Below, piece by piece: positions 38,409-53,154 of a DNA stretch of 64,000 bases. Origin of the DNA: Bradyrhizobium sp. 1 (GTDB taxonomy: Bacteria > Pseudomonadota > Alphaproteobacteria > Rhizobiales > Xanthobacteraceae). Positions within the stretch are counted from its first letter, which is position 1, and the number at the start of each line of letters is the position of its first letter. Location: the NCBI RefSeq assembly GCF_023073315.1, contig NZ_JADPJH010000014.1:186001-250000 (forward strand), in the 5' to 3' direction. The notes under the pieces were generated by a model. That model worked only from the letters and a program-made list of their open reading frames with translations, made no database searches and was not told the origin of the DNA. The translations under genes and the position numbers were made by a program.

Positions 38409-39914
38409 TTGCGCCTGCCGGGTCTGCTCATTGCCGTCGCCGCAATTCTCCTTGGAACGGATGCAAAGGCCGCCGGCGGCCGCGTCGCCCTTGTCGTCGG
38501 AAACTCCAACTACCTCAATGCGCCGCGGATCGTCTCGCCTGTCAACGATGCCGACGACATCGCGACCACCCTGGTCGGCCTCGGGTTCGACGTTGATCTG
38601 CGAAAAGATGCGACGGCCGAGGATCTGCGGACGGGGATCCGCGCGTTCACCGAAAAGTCCGCAGGGGCCGACATTTCGATTTTCTATTTTGCGGGGTACA
38701 GCGCAGCCGCCGGCGTCGGCGGCCATTTAATCCCGGTCGACGCGGGGCTCCCGGTACCATCATCCCGCCCCGATACGATTCCGTTGCCCATAGCGATCGC
38801 GGGAGCCGCCCGCGCCCGTCGGCTCGGGCTGGTGATCCTGGATGCCATGAGGGAAAATCCCTTCCCGGCCAAACCCGACGGCCGCAATGGCGGCGATCGC
38901 GTCGCCGCTCCCGCAGGCGCGCCGAGCCGCAACACGCTGGTGTTCTTTCCGACAGAGCCGGGCCGGACCGCGGAAGAAGGCGAAGGCCGCAACAGTGTGT
39001 TCGCTGCGGCGCTGCTGAAATATCTCCCTCAGGCCGATCTCGAGATCAACTTCGTGTTTCGCAACATCCGCGACGACGTGCGGGCGGCAACGCAGCAGAA
39101 GCAAACGCCATACATGTATGGCCAGCTCTCCAAGGACAGAATCTATCTCAATCCGGTCAAGCAGGCCGCCATCGTGCAGGCCGATCCCACGGTGGCGCGG
39201 CGCTGCGACAGCCTCGCCTCCGCGTTGGCGGACGCAAGGAAACACACTGCCGGCCAGGATGACGTGCGCGAGGCTACAAAGGCGGCGGAGGCGGCTGCGG
39301 CCTGCTCGGATGCAGTCAATCAGTCTCCCGGAGCCGATCAGTTGCACTACCAGCTCGGACGTTCGCTCTTCGCCGCGCGTGACTTCACCGGGGCCTTGGC
39401 GAGCTACAGGACGGCGTCCGAACTCGGCAACGCGCGCGCGATCTACGAACTAGGCTGGATGTACGACAGCGGCAATGGCGTCGAGAAAGACCCCGCGCGC
39501 GCGCGATTCTATTACGAGATGGCAGCCGAGAAGAAGATCGCCCCGGCGATCTTCAGTCTCGGCATGCAGCAAGAGCGTGGAATAGATGCGGCCGGCGATC
39601 CCGCAAAGGCCTATGCGCTCTACAAGCGCGCGGCCGATCTCGGCGATCCGGCCGCCATCAACAAGATGGGCGAGCTTGCCGAGAAAGGACTGGGGATCCC
39701 ACAGAACCTGAAACAGGCCCGCGCCTTTTACGAAAAGAGCGCAACCATGGGTGCGCTGGAGGCCATGGTCAATCTCGCCCGATGCAACGCCAACGGTATC
39801 GGCGGACGGCAAGACCTTGCCGCGGCAAGGCGACTCCTGGCCAAAGCGGCGGAGGCCGGAAGTGCGGACGCAAGGCGCATACTTGCCCATATCGGAGATG
39901 CCAGGCCAAAATAG
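38409..39914 (+). CDS. Exported pseudo-caspase with Sel1-like repeats
   Basis: 501 residues: signal peptide (LIAVAAILLGTDAKA), a caspase-like fold (about 24-260) and four Sel1-like repeats (about 315-495, such as GNARAIYELGWMYDSGNGVEKDPARA). Aligned with the upstream caspase, the His motif FFAGHG is FYFAGYS (Tyr97) and the Cys motif LDACRNDPF is LDAMRENPF (Met147), so it should not be a protease. Conserved framework motifs (ALVVGNSNY, PVNDADD, EINFVFRNIRDDV) remain. The TTG at 38409 begins 15 bp after the caspase stop, so both genes are probably co-transcribed. It may act as scaffold or regulator of the active partner. Confidence 0.87.
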   Translation: MRLPGLLIAVAAILLGTDAKAAGGRVALVVGNSNYLNAPRIVSPVNDADDIATTLVGLGFDVDLRKDATAEDLRTGIRAFTEKSAGADISIFYFAGYSAAAGVGGHLIPVDAGLPVPSSRPDTIPLPIAIAGAARARRLGLVILDAMRENPFPAKPDGRNGGDRVAAPAGAPSRNTLVFFPTEPGRTAEEGEGRNSVFAAALLKYLPQADLEINFVFRNIRDDVRAATQQKQTPYMYGQLSKDRIYLNPVKQAAIVQADPTVARRCDSLASALADARKHTAGQDDVREATKAAEAAAACSDAVNQSPGADQLHYQLGRSLFAARDFTGALASYRTASELGNARAIYELGWMYDSGNGVEKDPARARFYYEMAAEKKIAPAIFSLGMQQERGIDAAGDPAKAYALYKRAADLGDPAAINKMGELAEKGLGIPQNLKQARAFYEKSATMGALEAMVNLARCNANGIGGRQDLAAARRLLAKAAEAGSADARRILAHIGDARPK

Positions 39915-39954
39915 CATGGTACCGGGCGAACGGGCGCGACGGCTTCGAGATCGC

Positions 39955-39990
39955 CGCCGGCAGCAACCATTGGCCGGGCCTTTTTCGTTT
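39955..39990 (+). terminator. Possible terminator of the caspase unit
   Basis: Short arms CCGGC and GCCGG flank an 11-base loop and are followed by GCCTTTTTCGTTTT. The stem is weak but the T-rich tail is good. Confidence 0.4.
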
Positions 39991-40097
39991 TCCAGAGCAA
40001 TGCTTAGCCGAGATATCCCGGCGAAGCGCAACGTCCTTGACTTCACCCAGCCCCGCCTTTAAGTCCCCCCTCGTTCCGCGCGCTTTGAGCGAACCAC

Positions 40098-40174
<77 letters not shown>

Positions 40175-40372
40175 TTTTGGCAATCCCTTCATAGTCTTAG
40201 CCCGAACTTCTCAAGGTCCTGCGTATTTGCGCCGGCCATTGATGACGTTTGTTGGGCCCGATCCGCGGCATAGTCAGCCCACGCCCGAATCGTCTAGGCC
40301 TGCCAGGACTTAGAGGGATCCCCATGCTTTCCCGATTTTTCCGGGGCGTCCCTGTCATTGAGGAGGCCACAC

Positions 40373-40687
40373 ATGGCTAAGAAGGATTCGGCGAAGAAGG
40401 CACCCGCTCCCGCCACCATCACGCTCAAGCACCTCGCCGCCGACATTGCAGAGAGCCAGGATCTCTCCAAGAAGCATGCCGAGGCAGTCCTGACCGACAT
40501 GGTCGATTTGATCACCAAGCACCTGAAGAAGGGCGACCGGGTCCGGATCGTGGGCTTGGGCATCCTCCAGGTCCGCAAGCGCGCCGCCCGTACCGGCCGT
40601 AATCCCGCCACCGGCGAAGCCATCCACATCAAGGCCAGCAAGAAGGTCGCCTTCCGCCCGGTCAAGGAACTGAAAGAGGCGATCTGA
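40373..40687 (+). CDS. HU/IHF-family DNA-binding protein
   Basis: 104 residues. A lysine/alanine-rich N-terminal tail (MAKKDSAKKAPAPA) precedes an HU fold: the helical part (AEAVLTDMVDLITKHLKKGDRV), the GLGILQVRKRAARTGRNPATGE arm motif, and the C-terminal KKVAFRPVKELKEAI. The ATG at 40373 has an excellent AGGAGG seven bases upstream. HU proteins bend and compact DNA. The basic tail is an addition to the usual 90-residue form. Confidence 0.92.
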   Translation: MAKKDSAKKAPAPATITLKHLAADIAESQDLSKKHAEAVLTDMVDLITKHLKKGDRVRIVGLGILQVRKRAARTGRNPATGEAIHIKASKKVAFRPVKELKEAI

Positions 40688-40788
40688 GGTGACTTTTCGT
40701 TAAGCTTGATCCGCGTCGTTCCGGCCGCATCCTGGCCCGCTTTTCTGGTATACCGCCAGCTTCCCTGACCCCGGCGGTTTGACCAGAA

Positions 40789-42039
40789 ATGTCCTCTCTC
40801 ACTTTCACGCACACCGTGACCGAGCGCTTCCTGCGCTACGTCACCATCGACACCCAGTCCGATCCGGCATCCCCTCGCTCGCCCTCGACCGAGAAGCAGA
40901 AAGACCTCGGCCGCGTGCTCGCGGCGGAGCTGAAGGCCATGGGCGTCGCGGACGCCCATCTCGACGATTACGGCTATGTCTACGGAACGATCCCGGCCAA
41001 CACACCCAAGAAGGTGCCGGTGATCTGCTTCTGCTCGCACATGGACACCTCGCCCGACGTCACCGGCAAGGACGTCAAGCCGCAGATGGTGAAGAACTAT
41101 CGCGGCGGCGATATCACGCTGCCGGGCGACACCAGCCAGGTGATCCGCTTCGCCGAGCATCCCGCGCTGAAGAACCAGATCGGCAACGACATCGTCACCA
41201 CCGACGGCACTACGCTCTTGGGGGCCGACAACAAGGCCGGCGTCGCCGAGATCATGGATGCCGCGTATTTCTTCATCAACAATCCCGACGTGATGCACGG
41301 CACCATCAAGATCCTGTTCACGCCCGACGAAGAGATCGGCCGCGGCGTCGACAATGTCGACATCAAGAAGCTGGGCGCCGAGTTCGGCTACACCATGGAC
41401 GGCGAGAGCGCGGGCTGCATCGAGGACGAGACGTTCTCGGCCGACGGGGCCACCATCACCATCAACGGCGTCAGCGCCCATCCGGGCTACGCCAAGGGCA
41501 AGATGGAGCACGCGATCAAGATCGCGGCTGCGATCGTCGAGCGGTTGCCCAAGGAAGGCTGCTCGCCGGAGACGACGTCAGGCAAGCAGGGTTTTCTGCA
41601 TCCGATCGGCATCGAGGGCGCGCTGGAGCAGGCAAAGCTGTCCTTCATCGTGCGCGACTTCACCGAGGAAGGGCTGAAGGAGAAGGAGGATCTGCTCGAA
41701 GGTATCGTCAAGGACGTGATGAAGGACTACCCGCGCTCGACCTACACCTTCGAGGTGCGCGAACAGTACCGCAACATGAAGCAGGTGATCGACCGTCACC
41801 CGCACATCCTCGAATACGCCATCGAGGCGATCCGCCGCGCCGGCCTGCGCCCGATGCGCACCGCGATCCGCGGCGGCACCGACGGCTCGCGCCTGTCCTT
41901 CATGGGCCTGCCCTGCCCCAACATTTTTGCCGGCGAGCATGCGTTCCATTCGCGGCTCGAATGGGTGAGCCGGCAGGACATGGAGAAGGCGGTGCAGACG
42001 ATTGTGCATCTGGCGATGATCTGGGAGGAGAAGGCTTAG
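40789..42039 (+). CDS. pepT: Peptidase T (tripeptide aminopeptidase)
   Basis: A zinc metallopeptidase of the M20B family that removes the N-terminal residue of tripeptides, 416 residues, the family length. Metal-binding motifs are seen in order: SHMDTSPD (first His/Asp), GADNKAG (bridging Asp), TPDEEIGRG (catalytic Glu pair), MDGESAG, and GEHAFHSRLEWV near the C-terminus. No signal peptide, so it is cytosolic. It is followed by a strong terminator. Confidence 0.95.
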   Translation: MSSLTFTHTVTERFLRYVTIDTQSDPASPRSPSTEKQKDLGRVLAAELKAMGVADAHLDDYGYVYGTIPANTPKKVPVICFCSHMDTSPDVTGKDVKPQMVKNYRGGDITLPGDTSQVIRFAEHPALKNQIGNDIVTTDGTTLLGADNKAGVAEIMDAAYFFINNPDVMHGTIKILFTPDEEIGRGVDNVDIKKLGAEFGYTMDGESAGCIEDETFSADGATITINGVSAHPGYAKGKMEHAIKIAAAIVERLPKEGCSPETTSGKQGFLHPIGIEGALEQAKLSFIVRDFTEEGLKEKEDLLEGIVKDVMKDYPRSTYTFEVREQYRNMKQVIDRHPHILEYAIEAIRRAGLRPMRTAIRGGTDGSRLSFMGLPCPNIFAGEHAFHSRLEWVSRQDMEKAVQTIVHLAMIWEEKA

Positions 42040-42137
42040 GGCTGCGGCGTCACGTAAATAATTCCGGCGATCGACGGAACGATCCGGTAGTCGGCGCGTT
42101 CCTAGTTCAAGTCCCAAGGATTGAGATTGTGAGCACA

Positions 42138-42177
42138 AAAGGCCTCAGCCGGTCAGCCCCCGGCTGGGGCCTTTTCG
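42138..42177 (+). terminator. Rho-independent terminator downstream of pepT
   Basis: A long stem, AAAGGCC-T-CAGCCGG with CCGGCTG-G-GGCCTTT (one T-G wobble), with TCAGCCC loop, followed by TCGTGT. It lies about 100 bp after pepT. Confidence 0.85.
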
Positions 42178-42246
42178 TGTCTGGCGCGTGCGACATCGAG
42201 TTCCCCATACGTAACACTATTGCAGGTCGACACCGTTCCGGCCGCC

Positions 42247-42648
42247 ATGCTACCGCAGGCGGATCAGGAACCGAGTGACCTCGTGACTTCGACCCGCCGC
42301 CCCTACAGCATTCGCACCCTGCGCCATTGGCGCGGGCTGCTGGCTGTGCTCGCCGCGGTCATGTATCTGCTGTCGGGCGTGCTGCACGGTGCGCACGACA
42401 TCGATGTCACCAGCCCCTCCGGCGGCTCGGAGATCGCCTCGATCCTCGATGAGGGCGCAGCCGGCCATGGCGATCACGGGGCGATCGGCGGGCATCACTG
42501 CCATGGTTGCTTCTCAATCGCCGTTGTGCAGCCGCTTTACGCGGGCGCCGCGGCCGATATCATTGCCGCACCGGTCGCGCAGCAGCAGCCGACGCTCGTC
42601 GGCATCGCGGCCGACACGACGTCCCCGCCTCCCAAAGATCTGACCTGA
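42247..42648 (+). CDS. Small His/Cys-containing protein at the head of the metal-efflux operon
   Basis: About 133 residues. One hydrophobic segment (GLLAVLAAVMYLLSGVLHG) precedes a probably periplasmic tail with a histidine/cysteine cluster (HGDHGAIGGHHCHGCFS). Similar short proteins, often called CzcI-like or DUF2946-like, precede czcCBA genes in other bacteria, so a role in metal sensing or chaperoning is plausible. The start is uncertain between ATG 42247, an upstream TTG and an internal GTG. The czcC gene begins 55 bp later. Confidence 0.65.
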   Translation: MLPQADQEPSDLVTSTRRPYSIRTLRHWRGLLAVLAAVMYLLSGVLHGAHDIDVTSPSGGSEIASILDEGAAGHGDHGAIGGHHCHGCFSIAVVQPLYAGAAADIIAAPVAQQQPTLVGIAADTTSPPPKDLT

Positions 42649-42703
42649 AACGATCAGCCGGGCGCTCGCGCGCCCACGATGCTTTTGTTCACAGGTCATC
42701 TTC

Positions 42704-43978
42704 ATGTCTTGCAGACGGACTGCCGCGCGCCTTGCGTGCGCGATGGCGATTTTCGTTGGCCCCTGGCTGACGCGGCACGCGCACGCCCAGACCCTGACGA
42801 TGCGCGCGGCGCTGTCGCGCGCACTGGCCGCAAGCCCGCGCCTGACGGCGGCGGAGCGCGATGTCGGCATCGCGACGGGCCAGCGCATCCAGGCGGGCGC
42901 CCTGCTCAATCCGGAACTGTCCTATGAGCAGGATAATTCGTTCGGCTCGGGCAACTATCGCGGCACCAGATCGGCCGAGACCACGCTCCAGATCAGCCAG
43001 GCCTTTGAGTTGTTCGGCAAGCGCGACGCGCGGATTGCCGCGGGCGCGGCCGGCATCGAGGTTGCCGCGATCCAGCGCAAGGCCGTCAGGCTTGAGGTGC
43101 TGTCGGAAACCGCGATCGCCTTCCTCAGCGTGCTCGGCGCACAGCGGCGGATCCAGATCCTCGACGAGCAGATCACCGCGATCGACCGGTTGACGCCGCT
43201 GCTGCGCCGCCGCGTCGAAGCCGGCGCCTCCTCACCGGCCGAGACCGGTCGCGCCGAGGTGGCGTCCGCGCTGGTGAAAGCCGATCGCGAACGCTTCAAG
43301 GCGACGCTGGCGAGCGCCCGGCGCGAGCTTGCGGTGCTGATGGGCGATCCCGCCGCGAAATTCGGCGAGGTCTCCGGCCGGCTCGACATCATGGGTAAGA
43401 CGCCGACATTCCAGTCGGTCGTCGCCGCCATCGACGCCAATCCGCAGCTTGTGCGCTGGACTGCCGTCTATGCCCAGCGCAATGCCGAGCTGCTGATGGC
43501 AAGGCTCAGGCCCTATCCCGACGTGCGGATCGCGGCCGGCTGGCGCCATTTCAACGAGACCAATGGCGACGCGATGCGCCTCACCGTCTCGGTGCCGATT
43601 CCTGTATTCGATCAGAACCAGGGCAACATCCTCTCGGCCCAGGAGAGCCTCGCGAAAACCAAAGCCGAGCGCGAGGCCAACCGCAACACGCTGATCGTGG
43701 TGGCAGGCCGCGCCTACGACTCGCTGCAAGGCTCGCTACGCGAGCTCGCGGTGCTGCGCGAGACTGCAATTCCCAAGGCCACGGAAGCTTCGGACGCAAT
43801 CGCGCAGGGCTACGGACAGGGCCGCTTCACCCTGCTCGAAGTGCTCGACGCCCAGGCCAGCGTGACCCAGGCGCGGCTGCGCGAGCAGGAGGCGCTCCAG
43901 AACTTCCACGCGGGCGTCGCCACCATCGAAGGCCTCGTCGGCAATCCCTTTGCGCTGGCCCGGGAGGGCGCACGATGA
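42704..43978 (+). CDS. czcC: Outer-membrane efflux protein (CzcC/TolC family)
   Basis: Forms the outer-membrane exit duct of the tripartite metal pump, 424 residues. A signal peptide ending AHAQ precedes two long helical repeats of the OEP family, each starting with an ALxxALxxxP-like motif (MRAALSRALAASPRL), with an internal turn GNYRGTRSAET. The stop overlaps the czcB start in ATGA. Confidence 0.92.
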   Translation: MSCRRTAARLACAMAIFVGPWLTRHAHAQTLTMRAALSRALAASPRLTAAERDVGIATGQRIQAGALLNPELSYEQDNSFGSGNYRGTRSAETTLQISQAFELFGKRDARIAAGAAGIEVAAIQRKAVRLEVLSETAIAFLSVLGAQRRIQILDEQITAIDRLTPLLRRRVEAGASSPAETGRAEVASALVKADRERFKATLASARRELAVLMGDPAAKFGEVSGRLDIMGKTPTFQSVVAAIDANPQLVRWTAVYAQRNAELLMARLRPYPDVRIAAGWRHFNETNGDAMRLTVSVPIPVFDQNQGNILSAQESLAKTKAEREANRNTLIVVAGRAYDSLQGSLRELAVLRETAIPKATEASDAIAQGYGQGRFTLLEVLDAQASVTQARLREQEALQNFHAGVATIEGLVGNPFALAREGAR

Positions 43979-44944
43979 AGACATCCTCCACCATCCTCGT
44001 CGCTATCGTTGCCGCCGCGCTCGGCGCTTACGGCACTTCCCTGCTCGCTCCGGCCAAGGTGACGCACACCGAGCACGCCGAGGAGAAGAAGCCGGAGAAG
44101 CCGAACGACCACGTCGAGCAGGACGAGCACGGCGCCGACCGCATCCGCATCTCCGACGTCAAGCTCGCCGCCGCCGGCGTTGTGCTGGCGGAGGCCGCGA
44201 GCGCGACGCTGACTGATACGCTGTCCTTCAACGGCATCTTGCGCGCCAACCAGGAGGCAGTCGTTCAGGTCACGCCGCGCTTTCCCGGAATTGCAAAATC
44301 GATCCAGAAGCGCATCGGCGACAGGGTTGGCAAGGACGATCTGCTCGCCACCATCGAGAGCAACCAGAGCCTGACCGTCTATGAGCTGAAGGCGCCGATC
44401 GCGGGCACCGTCATCGAGCGCCAGATCTCGCTCGGCGAATACGCCTCCGAGCAGAAGCCAGCCTTCGTCGTCGCCGACCTCTCCTCCATCTGGGTCGACC
44501 TCTCCATCTACCGGCAGGATCTCAGGCGCGTTCGCCTTAACGACGAGGTGCTGATCGATCCCGACGACGGCCGCGGCGAGATCAAGGGCACGATCTCTTA
44601 TATCGCGCCGATCGGCTCGAGCGACACCCAGACCGCGCTCGCGCGCGTCGTGCTTCCAAATCCCGACGGCCGGCTGCGGCCCGGCCTGTTCGTCACGGCA
44701 CGGCTGATCCTGGCCGCCCGCAACGTCGCGGTCGCCGTGCGCAAAAGCGCAATCCAGACGCTGGAGAACCGGACCATCGTGTTTGTCCGCGAGGACGGCG
44801 ACAAGATCGAGGCGCGCCCGGTCGAGCTTGGCGATTCCGATCCGCGCCATGTCGAGATCAAGGCGGGCCTTTCGGCCGGCGAGCATTACGTCGCGGAAAA
44901 CAGCTTTGTCGTGAAGGCGGAGATGGGCAAGGGCGAGGCCGAGC

Positions 44945-44952
<8 letters not shown>
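43975..44952 (+). CDS. czcB: Metal-efflux membrane fusion protein (CzcB family)
   Basis: The periplasmic adaptor linking CzcA to CzcC, 325 residues. An N-terminal membrane anchor is followed by a Glu/His-rich stretch (TEHAEEKKPEKPNDHVEQDEH), the lipoyl half-motifs (APIAGTVIERQISLGEYAS) and beta-barrel domain. The charged stretch probably handles metal. The last codons overlap the czcA start by 8 bp. Confidence 0.93.
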
Positions 44953-48157
<3,205 letters not shown>

Positions 48158-48159
48158 GT

Positions 48160-49137
48160 TTGGGCAGCCACGACCACCACAGCCATGAGCATGCCGGCCA
48201 CAGGCATGATCATGGTCACGACCACAGCCATGCTCTTGGTCCTGGCCACGGGCATGTCCATACGCCGGCCAATTTCGGCAAGGCCTTTGCGATCGGCATT
48301 GCCCTCAACACCGCGCTGGTCGTGGCGGAAGCCGTCTACGGCTATCTCGGCAACTCCACCGCGCTGCTGGCAGATGCCGGCCATAATCTGTCCGACGTGC
48401 TCGGGCTGATCGTAGCCTGGTGCGCATCGATCGCGGCGAGGCGCGCGCCGAGCGGCCGCTTCACCTATGGACTGCGCGCCTCCACGATCCTGGCGGCGCT
48501 TGCGAATGCCGTGTTCCTGCTGGTCGCTACCGGCGCGATCGGCTGGGAGGCAATCCTGCGCCTGCGCGAACCGGAGCCGGTCGCCGGCGTGACCGTGATG
48601 GTGGTGGCCGGCATCGGCATCCTCATCAACGGTTTTACCGCCATGCTGTTCGCGAGCGGACGCAAGGACGACATCAACATCGAAGGCGCTTATCTGCACA
48701 TGGCCGCTGACGCTGCGGTCTCGCTTGGTGTCGCGGTCTCGGCGGCGCTGATCATCTGGACCGGCTGGCTCTGGCTCGATCCCGTCACCAGCCTCGTCAT
48801 CTGCGTCACCATCCTCTGGAGCACCACCAGCCTGCTGCGCGGCTCCATCGACATGTCGATGGCAGCCGCCCCCAAGGGCACCGATCTTGCCGCGATCAAG
48901 GCGTTTTTGCTCGCGCGTCCCGGTGTGAGCGCGATCCACGATCTCCACGTCTGGCCGATCTCGACCACCGAGACGGCGCTGACCTGCCATCTCGTGATCC
49001 CCGCAGGTGGCGGCGATGCTTTCCTGATGGAAACCGCGCAGCTGCTGAAGACGTCCTTCCGCATCGGCCACACTACGCTTCAGGTTGAGACCCATCCCGA
49101 CAATGGCTGCGCGCTGGCGCCGGATGATGTGGTGTGA
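48160..49137 (+). CDS. czcD: Cation diffusion facilitator (CzcD/ZitB-like)
   Basis: A zinc/cobalt exporter of the CDF family, 325 residues. The N-terminal 40 residues contain a His-rich metal-binding tail (HDHHSHEHAGHRHDHGHDHSH). Six helices follow, with the metal-site pairs HNLSD in helix 2 and HMAAD in helix 5, then a cytoplasmic C-terminal domain. The TTG start is supported by GGGGAG upstream, and the gene begins 2 bp after czcA. It likely feeds the periplasm for the CzcCBA pump. Confidence 0.93.
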   Translation: MGSHDHHSHEHAGHRHDHGHDHSHALGPGHGHVHTPANFGKAFAIGIALNTALVVAEAVYGYLGNSTALLADAGHNLSDVLGLIVAWCASIAARRAPSGRFTYGLRASTILAALANAVFLLVATGAIGWEAILRLREPEPVAGVTVMVVAGIGILINGFTAMLFASGRKDDINIEGAYLHMAADAAVSLGVAVSAALIIWTGWLWLDPVTSLVICVTILWSTTSLLRGSIDMSMAAAPKGTDLAAIKAFLLARPGVSAIHDLHVWPISTTETALTCHLVIPAGGGDAFLMETAQLLKTSFRIGHTTLQVETHPDNGCALAPDDVV

Positions 49138-49143
49138 GGGGAG

Positions 49144-50004
49144 CTACCCCGCCTTCGCCGTCACGATCCAGATCGCGCCCTGGAGCGCCACCGACTGTCC
49201 CTTCAGAAACGGCGCGAGCATCTCGCGGATCGAGGCCTTTGCCGCTGCGTACGTCTCCGGCGGATGGCCCTGCAGCGCGCGGCTGGCGGGGCCGATCTGT
49301 AGCGAGCCTTCGACGGCAGCGTCGAGGCCGCCGCCGATGGCGACATCCATCGGAAGATTCTGCGGCTCCATCGCCACGTCGACGAAACCAGCGCCTTTCA
49401 AAATGCGCGTCACGCGCTCTTCCGAGGCGAAAGCGAACGGGCCCGGCTCCTCCGGCCCGACCGGCGGCATTTTCGGCACGTGTTTGTAGACCGCCATCAG
49501 CGGCGCCATCATCCACGGATTTTCCTTCGGCTCGCGCCAGCAGGCGAAGGCGAGTCGTCCGGTCGGCTTCAGTGCCCGGCGGAGATTGGTGAAGGACGCG
49601 ATCGGATCGGCGAAGAACATCACGCCGAAGCGCGAGGCAAGCAAGTCAAAGCTCGCCGGCTCGAACGGATGCACCGTTGCATCCGCCAGCGCGAAATCCA
49701 GCGGCAGCCCTTTTGGCGCAAACGCGCGCGCCTGCGACAACATCGGCTCGAAGACGTCGAGGCCCAGTGCGAATCCATCAGGCGCGACCGCCTTCGCGAA
49801 CGCGAACGTCGTCGCACCAGAGCCGCAGCCGACGTCGATCACGCGCTCGCCCGGCCTTGGTTTCGCGCGCGCGATAAGGGCGTCCGCGATCGGCCCAAGC
49901 AGACTTTCCTGCGCCGTCGCACGATCAGCCCAGCGCTGCCCGCTCGGTCCGTTCCAGTAAGCGATCTGGTCGGCGTTCTGCTCGTGTCCGCTTGGCTGTT
50001 CCAT
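49144..50004 (-). CDS. Class I SAM-dependent methyltransferase
   Basis: 286 residues with the SAM-binding motif VIDVGCGSGATT (about residue 55), an acidic GLDVFEPML strand end and the later FALADATVHPF and FGVMFFADP motifs of UbiE-like enzymes. The substrate cannot be inferred. It is convergent with the CDF gene, six bases apart. No SAM-dependent pathway partner is adjacent. Confidence 0.87.
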   Translation of the reverse strand: MEQPSGHEQNADQIAYWNGPSGQRWADRATAQESLLGPIADALIARAKPRPGERVIDVGCGSGATTFAFAKAVAPDGFALGLDVFEPMLSQARAFAPKGLPLDFALADATVHPFEPASFDLLASRFGVMFFADPIASFTNLRRALKPTGRLAFACWREPKENPWMMAPLMAVYKHVPKMPPVGPEEPGPFAFASEERVTRILKGAGFVDVAMEPQNLPMDVAIGGGLDAAVEGSLQIGPASRALQGHPPETYAAAKASIREMLAPFLKGQSVALQGAIWIVTAKAG

Positions 50005-50135
50005 TGGGGCTTCCCTCGCTCGAAGTCGACACTCATCGCGAAGGCTGGCTTGCCGCGCCGGAGCTTGCGGCGGGAAGCCCGCCTCCGCCCGTTGGGCTCC
50101 GGCGTGGCAGCCTGCTCCGCTTCGCGAGCGCGGGC

Positions 50136-50211
50136 TGGTGGGCGATCACGGATTCGAACCGCGGACCCTCTCGGTGTAAACGAGATGCTCTAACCGCTGA
50201 GCTAATCGCCC
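50136..50211 (-). tRNA. tRNA-Val (TAC)
   Basis: A 76-nt cloverleaf on the minus strand with encoded CCA. Acceptor GGGCGAT pairs with ATCGCCC, the D-loop is TAGCTCAGCGGTTAGAGC, the anticodon stem-loop TCTCG-TTTACAC-CGAGA gives TAC, and the T-arm is GCGGTTCGAATCCGT. Confidence 0.96.
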
Positions 50212-50260
50212 CACGGCGCCTCTTTATCCCCACCCGCCCTTGGTCGGCAAGTCCGGAACA

Positions 50261-50665
50261 TCAATCCCCCGGCCGGCCCGGCAGCAACGGCACTGCGTCG
50301 ATCCACACCGCGGCCGACTGGCACCAGATCTGCCTCACGGGGCGCAATGTGTCGCGCTGGCGGATCGATCCCCAACGGATACCCCAATCGTCGGCCTGGT
50401 CGCCCTCACCGCTGGTGAACAGCGGGGAACCGCAATCGGCGCAAAAATGCTGGAAGCGCGTCCGGCCGTTGTCGCCGCGCTTGCCGTAGACTTTTGGCGT
50501 GCCGGCGGTCAGCCTGACGTCGGCCTCGGTGCAGATCGCGGTGACCCGGAACGGCGATCCGGTCAGGCTCTGGCAGTCGGTGCAATGGCACACCGAGACC
50601 GCCTCGGGATCGACCTCGGCCTCGAAGGTGATCTGCCCGCAATGGCATTGCCCGTCGATCTGCAT
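50261..50665 (-). CDS. GFA-family zinc-binding protein
   Basis: 134 residues of the glutathione-dependent formaldehyde-activating (GFA) fold. Zinc-ligand cysteines are in CHCGQ (N-terminal), CHCTDC and CADCGSP, in the expected order. Most family members have unproven activity, so formaldehyde handling should not be assumed. It precedes the lon terminator on the same strand. Confidence 0.87.
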   Translation of the reverse strand: MQIDGQCHCGQITFEAEVDPEAVSVCHCTDCQSLTGSPFRVTAICTEADVRLTAGTPKVYGKRGDNGRTRFQHFCADCGSPLFTSGEGDQADDWGIRWGSIRQRDTLRPVRQIWCQSAAVWIDAVPLLPGRPGD

Positions 50666-50682
50666 CGCTAGCCCTCAAAACA

Positions 50683-50708
50683 AAAACGGCGCCCGAAGGC
50701 GCCGTTTT
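50683..50708 (-). terminator. Terminator of lon
   Basis: A perfect 11-bp stem AAAACGGCGCC/GGCGCCGTTTT with a four-base loop. On the minus strand it is followed by TTGTTTT. It lies 22 bp after the lon stop. Confidence 0.9.
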
Positions 50709-50730
50709 ATCATCTTTTCCGATTGCGATC

Positions 50731-53154
<2,424 letters not shown>

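Noticed and set aside
38409-39914. Second caspase-like gene as an active protease
   Set aside because: Both catalytic positions are replaced (Tyr for His, Met for Cys).
40779-42278. A 499-codon frame overlapping pepT on the same strand
   Set aside because: It is the +1 frame of pepT, which itself shows complete M20 metallopeptidase motifs.
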